Shown here: piece by piece, positions 58,949-64,000 of the stretch
How the letters are laid out: each line of letters starts with the position of its first letter
How positions within the stretch are numbered: the stretch's first letter is position 1
Origin: Streptosporangium becharense
Lineage (GTDB): Bacteria; Actinomycetota; Actinomycetes; Streptosporangiales; Streptosporangiaceae
Reading direction: 5' to 3'
Assembly (NCBI RefSeq): GCF_014204985.1
Contig: NZ_JACHMP010000001.1
Location: forward strand, 2,480,001 to 2,544,000
DNA length: 64,000 nt
Notes under the pieces: generated by a model
The model's database searches: none
What the model saw: the letters and a program-made list of their open reading frames with translations, nothing else
What the model was told of the DNA's origin: nothing
Position numbers and translations under genes: made by a program

Positions 58949-59329
58949 GCTCCACCTCCTCGGAGTGCTGTTACAGGCTCGTTACGCGGGTATGCGTTGA
59001 CGCCGATGTTAGCGCTATGCATAACATGCATGTACATACCTAACATGTATGTAACCGCGTGGAAAACAGGAGGTAGTCGTGGGTCGATCGCTCCCCGCCA
59101 CGCCGGGCCCGCCCGCCGCGGCCGGGTGTCCGGGAGCGGGCGTGCGGCAGGCCGGACGGCCCGGCGGGACCGGCCCGGCCACCCCGGCGCCCGGACGTGA
59201 CACGACGGCCTGCCTGCAGCCGCTGCTCGACCGGTGGAACCGGTTCACATCTCATCCCTTTTCCCCATCACCCTCCCGGCTCTCCCCCCACAGACGAGGA
59301 GAACCGGGATCCGAGGAGGTCTGTTGAGC
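58949..59329. other. Divergent control region of padR and the sugar importer
   Basis: The first 105 bases next to padR are A/T-rich and contain PadR-like palindromes and -10 boxes for both directions. The remaining 270 bases are very G/C-rich with a poly-Pro/Gly-like content but no supported gene, apart from the importer's ribosome-binding site. The promoter of the importer is either at 59022-59046 with a long leader, or lies closer and is not recognisable. Confidence 0.55.
59006..59054. promoter_or_regulatory. PadR operator array with overlapping promoter boxes
   Basis: TAACATGCATGTA (59022-59034) and TAACATGTATGTA (59041-59053) are direct repeats 19 bp apart, about two helical turns; the first contains the perfect palindrome ACATGCATGT. 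TATGCATA at 59016-59023 overlaps it. A minus-strand TAACAT box (59006-59011) could be the padR -10. PadR proteins classically bind ATGT-N8-ACAT-like sites, which can be drawn from these boxes. Confidence 0.6.
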
Positions 59330-60655
59330 ATGCGCACACCCACAGCCGTCGTGACGGCGGCGGGCCTGGCACTGGCACTGGCCGCGTGCGGCGGTGAGGC
59401 CGCGACGCAGTCGTCGCCGACCACCGGCGCCGGAACCTCCGCCCCGGCCGCGGCCAAGACCCTCCAGGGCGTGACCATCGAGGTCGCCGCCAAGTGGACC
59501 GGCCCGGAGCAGACCAACTTCCAGCAGGTGCTCAAGGCGTTCGAGGAGAAGACCGGCGCCAAGGTGACCTACGCCTCCACCGGCGAGGACACCGGCGCCT
59601 ACCTGGGCCCGCGCATCCAGGGCGGCAACCCGCCGGACATCGCGATCCTCCCCCAGCCGGGCCTGGTCCAGCAGTACGCGGACCAGAAGGCGCTCAAGCC
59701 CCTCACGCCCGAGGTGCAGAAGCAGATCGACGAGAACTACACGCCGTACTGGAAGGAGCTCGGCTCCGCGGACGACCAGGTCTACGGCGTGCTGGTGAAG
59801 GCCGCCCACAAGTCGCTCGTCTGGTACCGCGACCAGGCGTTCCAGGACGCCGGCGCGCAGCCGCCGACCACCTGGGACCAGCTGGTCACGACCGCCCAGA
59901 CGATCGCCGACTCCGGCACCCCGCCGTTCTCGCTGTGCGGCGCCTCCGGCTGGACGCTGACCGACCTGTTCGAGAACGTCTACCTGTCCACCGCGGGCCC
60001 GGAGAACTACGACAAGCTCTCCAAGCACGAGATCCCGTGGACCGACCCCAGCGTGACCACCGCCCTGGAGAAGATCGCGCAGATCGCGGGTAAGAAGGAG
60101 TTCCTGCTCGGCGGCTCCTCCGGTGCCCTGCAGACCGACTTCCCGACCTGCGTCACCCAGGTCTACGGTCAGGACAAGGCCGCCATGGTGATCGAGGCCG
60201 ACTTCGTGGCCACCTCCGCCGAGGAGTCGGGTGCCAAGCTGGGCGAGGAGGCCAAGTACTTCCCGTTCCCGAAGGCGGGCGAGACCACGCCGGTCGTGCT
60301 GGGCGGTGACATCGCGGTGGCGATGAAGGACTCCAAGGGCGCCATGGCGCTGCTTGAGTTCCTCGCGTCCAAGGAGGGCGGCGAGATCTGGGCAAAGCTG
60401 CCCGGCTACCTGTCGCCCAACCGGAACGTCTCACCCGACAACTACCCGGCCGAGCTGACCAAGCAGCTCGCTCAGACGATCATCTCCGCCGGTGAGACGG
60501 TCCGCTACGACATGTCCGACCTCGCGCCGAGCGCGTTCGGCGGCACCGACGGCAAGGGCGAGTGGAAGCTCCTGCAGGACTTCCTGCGCGACCCCTCCGA
60601 CGTCAAGGGCGTCCAGCAGAAGCTGGAAGACGAGGCCAAGAAGGCCTGGAAGTAA
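59330..60655 (+). CDS. Sugar ABC transporter substrate-binding lipoprotein
   Basis: 441 aa. A lipoprotein signal peptide ends LALAACGG (lipidated Cys about residue 20). After a Ser/Thr/Ala spacer the protein matches cluster-B sugar-binding proteins of the alpha-glucoside (AglE-like) group, with AKWTGPEQTNFQQVLKAFE near residue 55 and the KGAMALLEFLASKEGG end motif. ATG at 59330 lies ten bases after GGAGG; a TTG two codons earlier is better spaced and is a real alternative. It delivers sugar to the two permeases encoded next. No ATPase gene is present, so a shared one (MsiK type) is expected. Confidence 0.92.
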   Translation: MRTPTAVVTAAGLALALAACGGEAATQSSPTTGAGTSAPAAAKTLQGVTIEVAAKWTGPEQTNFQQVLKAFEEKTGAKVTYASTGEDTGAYLGPRIQGGNPPDIAILPQPGLVQQYADQKALKPLTPEVQKQIDENYTPYWKELGSADDQVYGVLVKAAHKSLVWYRDQAFQDAGAQPPTTWDQLVTTAQTIADSGTPPFSLCGASGWTLTDLFENVYLSTAGPENYDKLSKHEIPWTDPSVTTALEKIAQIAGKKEFLLGGSSGALQTDFPTCVTQVYGQDKAAMVIEADFVATSAEESGAKLGEEAKYFPFPKAGETTPVVLGGDIAVAMKDSKGAMALLEFLASKEGGEIWAKLPGYLSPNRNVSPDNYPAELTKQLAQTIISAGETVRYDMSDLAPSAFGGTDGKGEWKLLQDFLRDPSDVKGVQQKLEDEAKKAWK

Positions 60656-60667
60656 GGGAGCACGGCC

Positions 60668-62308
60668 GTGACCGAACGGCTGGACGGCCCGCAGGGCCCG
60701 CGCGGCGACGCCCGCGGGTCCTCCCCCGAACCGCCCGACGCGCACCCGTCGCCGGACGCAGGCGACGTCCGGACCGCGGGAACCGGCGACGTCCGGGCCA
60801 CGGACGCCGCGGCGTCCCCGGAGACCTCCGAACCCCCCGCGGGCCCCGGGTCCACCGCCACCGCACCCGCCACGCCTGCCGGGTCCACCGTCACCGCCCC
60901 GCCGGTCGTGACCGCGGGGGCCGCCGCGGGCCCCGGGGAGTCCGGTGCCGCCCGGCCCGGTGTCCCCCGATCCGGTGACGGCACGCCCGGTGACGGTTCC
61001 GGCCCGCAGCCCGTCGCCAAGGGCAGGCTGGGCCCCTCACCGAAGCTGGCGATCCTGTTCCTGCTGCCCGGCGCGCTGCTGCTGGGTGCGATGGTGATCT
61101 ACCCGATCGTCTACTCGATCTTCCGCAGCCTCTACGACGGCACCGGCGACACCTTCGTCGGCGCCGGGAACTACGTCTCCATCTTCACCGACTCCGCCAC
61201 GCTGACCACGATCAGGAACAACCTGATCTGGGTCGTCGTGGCCCCCATCCTGGTCACCGCGATCGGCCTGATGTTCGCGGTGCTGACCGAGCGGATCCGC
61301 TGGGCGACCGCCTTCAAGCTGATCGTGTTCATGCCGATGGCCGTCTCCCTGATGGCCTCGGGGGTCATCTTCCGGCTGGTCTACGAGCAGGACCCGGACC
61401 GGGGCGTGGCCAACGCCGTGATCACCTCCGTGCGGGACGCCTTCGGGTCGAGCGCCGGCTATCCGGACGCCCGCCCCAGGGAGAACGACCAGGCGCCGGT
61501 CGCCGCCCAGCAGGGTGCGGTGGTGACCAAACAGCCGGCGCGGCCGGGCACGGCGGTGCTCGTCCCGCTGGTCGGCGTCAAGCCCGGCGACCTGACCTCG
61601 GCCGCCGCGGCCAGGCCGGCACAGCCGGGTCCCGGAGAACTGGCCGGAACGGTGTGGGTGGACTTCACCCAGGGCGGCGGCGGCGCGGTGAACCGGGTGG
61701 ACCCGACCGAGAAGGCCCTGGCGGGGGTGACCGTGGAGGCGGTGCAGGCAGGCGCCGTCAAGGCCACCGCCGTCACGGAGGCCGACGGGACCTTCCGCTT
61801 CCCCGGTCTCGCACCGGGCGACTACCAGGTGCGGCTGCCGCAGTCGAACTTCCAGGCGCCCTTCAACGGGCTCTCCTGGCTGGGCCCGACACTGATCACC
61901 CCGGCGATCATCGGGGCGTTCGTCTGGGTGTGGGCCGGGTTCGCGATGGTGCTGATCGCGGCCGGGCTGTCGGCGATCCCGCGTGACGCGCTGGAGGCGG
62001 CCCGCATCGACGGCGCCACCGAGTGGCAGGTGTTCCGCCGGATCACCGTCCCGCTGCTCGCCCCGGTGCTGCTCGTCGTGTTCGTCACGATGATCATCAA
62101 CACGCTCAAGGTCTTCGACCTGGTCTTCATCATCGCGCCGGGGTCCGTGCAGCCGCAGGCCAACGTGATCGCGCTGGAGATGTGGCGCGTCTCCTTCGGC
62201 GGCGGCGGCAACCAGGGGCTGGGCAGCGCGCTGGCCATCTTCCTGCTGGTGCTGGTCCTCCCCTTCATGATTCTCAACATCCGCCGGTTCAGGAGGGACA
62301 ACCAGTGA
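60668..62308 (+). CDS. Sugar ABC permease (MalF type) with inserted beta-sandwich domain
   Basis: 546 aa, about 220 longer than ordinary permeases. Residues 1-122 are a disordered Pro/Gly/Thr/Ala tail. Membrane helices occupy 125-150, 185-207, 215-237, then 405-430 and onward. Between residues 240 and 405 an extracytoplasmic insertion holds a linker and, at about 325-392, a CnaB/carboxypeptidase-regulatory-like domain (LAGVTVEAVQAG, DGTFRFPGLAPGDYQVRLP). The EAA loop that touches the ATPase is LEAARIDGATEWQVFRRI. Its stop overlaps the next start (GTGA). The insertion is at the place where MalF of enterobacteria has its P2 loop, though unrelated. Confidence 0.88.
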   Translation: MTERLDGPQGPRGDARGSSPEPPDAHPSPDAGDVRTAGTGDVRATDAAASPETSEPPAGPGSTATAPATPAGSTVTAPPVVTAGAAAGPGESGAARPGVPRSGDGTPGDGSGPQPVAKGRLGPSPKLAILFLLPGALLLGAMVIYPIVYSIFRSLYDGTGDTFVGAGNYVSIFTDSATLTTIRNNLIWVVVAPILVTAIGLMFAVLTERIRWATAFKLIVFMPMAVSLMASGVIFRLVYEQDPDRGVANAVITSVRDAFGSSAGYPDARPRENDQAPVAAQQGAVVTKQPARPGTAVLVPLVGVKPGDLTSAAAARPAQPGPGELAGTVWVDFTQGGGGAVNRVDPTEKALAGVTVEAVQAGAVKATAVTEADGTFRFPGLAPGDYQVRLPQSNFQAPFNGLSWLGPTLITPAIIGAFVWVWAGFAMVLIAAGLSAIPRDALEAARIDGATEWQVFRRITVPLLAPVLLVVFVTMIINTLKVFDLVFIIAPGSVQPQANVIALEMWRVSFGGGGNQGLGSALAIFLLVLVLPFMILNIRRFRRDNQ

Positions 62309-63180
62309 CGACCGCCACTCTCGGCGCCCCGCGGCGCGGCGCGGCCGGCCGGATCCTCGACCGGATCGGCGGCGGCCTGCTCCAGGCGGTGCTGGTCCTG
62401 ATCGGCCTGTTCTGGCTGGTGCCGACCCTCGGCCTGTTCGTCGTCTCCGTCCGCACCGAGACGGCCAACAACTCCAGCGGCTGGTGGACGGCGTTCACCG
62501 CGCCGGCGGAGCTGACCCTGAAGAACTACGCCGACCTGCTGGCCACCGGTTTCACCGCGTCGTTCTGGAACACGGTGTTCATCACCGTGCCCTCGACACT
62601 CCTGGTGATCGGCATCGCGGCGATGGCCGCGTACGCCTTCGCCTGGATGGACTTCCCCGGCCGCGACACGTTGTTCCTCGTGGTGGTCGGCCTGCTGGTG
62701 GTGCCGATCCAGATCGCGCTGATCCCGATCGCGAAGCTCTACGGCGGGATCGGCATCTTCGGCTCCATCGCCGGCGTGGTGCTCTTCCACGTGGCCTTCG
62801 GGCTCCCGTTCGCCATCTTCCTGCTGCGCAACTTCTTCGCGGGCATCCCGAGCTCGCTGCTGGAGGCGGCGCGGATGGACGGGGCGAGCGAGTGGAAGAT
62901 CTTCTCGACCGTGGTGTTCCCGCTGGCCAAGCCGGCGATCGCCTCGCTCGGCATCTTCCAGTTCCTCTGGGTCTGGAACGACCTGCTGGTGTCGCTGGTC
63001 TTCGCGAGCACCGAGAACCAGCCGATGACCAAGGCACTGCAATCACAAATGCGGCAATTCGGAACTAATGTCGACATCCTCGCGCCAGGGGCGTTCCTAT
63101 CGCTCATCATCCCGCTGCTCCTCTTCTTCGCCTTCCAGCGGTATTTCGTCCAGGGCATGCTCGCGGGCTCGGTGAAATAG
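62305..63180 (+). CDS. Sugar ABC permease (MalG type)
   Basis: 291 aa, six membrane helices. The GTG at 62305 overlaps the stop of the other permease and has AGGAGG eight bases before it; the much longer frame upstream is a shadow. The EAA loop [27 protein letters not shown] is complete. With the binding protein and the MalF-type subunit it forms an importer of the CUT1 family. Likely sugars are maltose, trehalose or another alpha-glucoside, judged from treS and the binding protein; this is inference. Confidence 0.94.
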   Translation: MTTATLGAPRRGAAGRILDRIGGGLLQAVLVLIGLFWLVPTLGLFVVSVRTETANNSSGWWTAFTAPAELTLKNYADLLATGFTASFWNTVFITVPSTLLVIGIAAMAAYAFAWMDFPGRDTLFLVVVGLLVVPIQIALIPIAKLYGGIGIFGSIAGVVLFHVAFGLPFAIFLLRNFFAGIPSSLLEAARMDGASEWKIFSTVVFPLAKPAIASLGIFQFLWVWNDLLVSLVFASTENQPMTKALQSQMRQFGTNVDILAPGAFLSLIIPLLLFFAFQRYFVQGMLAGSVK

Positions 63181-63201
63181 GGGAAACCGCCCGGCCCCGG
63201 T

Positions 63202-63231
63202 GCGGCTCCCCCGGTTTCCGGCGGGAGCCGC
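63202..63231 (+). terminator. Terminator of the sugar importer operon
   Basis: Arms 63202-63210 and 63223-63231 (nine perfect pairs) enclose a second CCGG/CCGG stem with a three-base loop and one bulged base. It begins 21 bases after the permease stop and ends before the promoter of the next gene. Confidence 0.75.
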
Positions 63232-63273
63232 GCCGGATTCCGGACGGGAGCCGTACCGGGTTTCAAACCCCGA

Positions 63274-63279
63274 TAGGGT
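63274..63279 (+). promoter_or_regulatory. -10 box of a leaderless ung promoter
   Basis: TAGGGT ends seven bases before the ATG at 63287; no Shine-Dalgarno sequence is present, which points to a leaderless transcript. Confidence 0.6.
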
Positions 63280-63286
63280 CAGCCGT

Positions 63287-63964
63287 ATGGCCGGACGTCC
63301 TTTGAACGAAGTCGTGGAAGCCGGGTGGGCCGAGGCCCTGGAGCCCGTCGCCGACAGGATCGCCCAGATGGGCGATTTCCTCCGGAAGGAGGTGGCCGAG
63401 GGCAGGCAGTACCTCCCAGCGGGGCCGAACGTGCTGCGCGCGTTCCAGCAGCCCTTCGACCAGGTCAAGGTGCTGCTCGTCGGGCAGGACCCGTACCCGA
63501 CACCCGGTCACCCGATCGGGCTGAGCTTCTCCGTCGCCGCCGACGTGCGTCCGATCCCGGGCAGCCTGCGCAACATCTACAAGGAGCTCACCGAGGACCT
63601 CGGGCTCCCCATGCCGAGCAACGGCGACCTGACCCCGTGGACCGAGCAGGGCGTGCTCCTGCTCAACCGGGTGCTCACCGTCATGCCGGGCAAGCCCGCC
63701 TCGCACCGCGGCAAGGGCTGGGAGGAGGTCACCGAGCAGGCCATCAAGGCCCTCGCCACCCGGGACAAGCCGCTGGTGGCGATCCTGTGGGGCCGCGACG
63801 CCCGCAACCTGCGTCCGATGCTCGGCGACGTCCCGGCCATCGAGTCGGCCCACCCGAGCCCCCTGTCGGCCCGCAACGGCTTCTTCGGCTCCCGGCCGTT
63901 CAGCCGGACGAACGAGCTTCTGGAGCAGCAAGGCGCGGCTCCGGTCGACTGGAAGCTCCCCTAG
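63287..63964 (+). CDS. ung: Uracil-DNA glycosylase, family 1
   Basis: 225 aa. It removes uracil from DNA as the first step of base excision repair. The water-activating Asp68 lies in GQDPYP (66-71), LLNRVLTV forms the uracil pocket, and His189 is in the DNA-intercalating loop HPSPLSA. The ATG at 63287 was chosen over an upstream frame extension because conserved sequence starts soon after it and a leaderless -10 box sits seven bases before. It is separated from the sugar importer by a terminator, so it is expressed on its own. Confidence 0.96.
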   Translation: MAGRPLNEVVEAGWAEALEPVADRIAQMGDFLRKEVAEGRQYLPAGPNVLRAFQQPFDQVKVLLVGQDPYPTPGHPIGLSFSVAADVRPIPGSLRNIYKELTEDLGLPMPSNGDLTPWTEQGVLLLNRVLTVMPGKPASHRGKGWEEVTEQAIKALATRDKPLVAILWGRDARNLRPMLGDVPAIESAHPSPLSARNGFFGSRPFSRTNELLEQQGAAPVDWKLP

Positions 63965-64000
63965 GCTGATCCAACCTCACCAGGCACTAGGATTTCTACC

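Overview
High-GC actinobacterial chromosome, most likely Streptosporangiales (Streptosporangium/Nonomuraea type). This rests on GTG starts, NNG/NNC codon bias, the actinobacterial order lysA-hom-thrC-thrB-rho-rpmE-prfA-prmC-sua5-glyA-wecA-like-atpIBEFHAGDC, a DUF574 methyltransferase and an arginine-rich Rho. The taxon is inferred from gene content only. I see no tRNA, rRNA, CRISPR array, insertion sequence or prophage.

Layout. 1-5.6 kb (+): the end of an ABC-2 exporter/DesK-type two-component operon, a TetR regulator and a deacetylase-like lipoprotein. 5.7-10.2 kb (-): a STAS protein and a second ABC-2 exporter/two-component operon. 10.3-15.6 kb: a tricorn protease divergent from a PduO-type cobalamin adenosyltransferase, a secreted DUF642-like protein and a DUF2550 protein. 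15.6-23.3 kb (-): the complete F1Fo ATP synthase operon. 23.5-31.8 kb (-): a WecA/MraY-family transferase with a long disordered tail, glyA, a two-gene unit resembling type VII secretion substrates, sua5, prmC and prfA. 31.9-39.6 kb (-): rpmE, a third two-component system, rho, thrB and thrC. 39.8-47.9 kb: an accessory envelope-glycan block of three GT2 glycosyltransferases, an MFS exporter, a DUF574 methyltransferase and a polysaccharide deacetylase, lying between thrC and hom. 48.1-52.6 kb (-): hom, lysA, a zinc metallopeptidase and an ArgS-derived anticodon-binding protein. 52.6-56.2 kb: a coiled-coil glycosyltransferase divergent from an asparagine-synthetase-like protein. 56.5-63.2 kb: trehalose synthase, a PadR regulator and a sugar ABC importer without its own ATPase. 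63.3-64 kb: uracil-DNA glycosylase.

How it fits together. The conserved backbone makes aspartate-family amino acids, terminates transcription and translation, and synthesises ATP. Accessory genes are set into it: three NarL-family two-component systems, two of them tied to drug/lipid-type exporters, and a dispersed set of surface-glycan enzymes. Several genes appear to be transcribed leaderless, with a TANNNT -10 box 6-7 nt before the start codon. The best leads for something undescribed are the glycan block with its neighbouring asparagine-synthetase-like/glycosyltransferase pair, the 605-aa repeat protein with its coupled partner, the sugar permease carrying an inserted beta-sandwich domain, and a 47-bp tandem duplication that created a coupled minigene before a response regulator.
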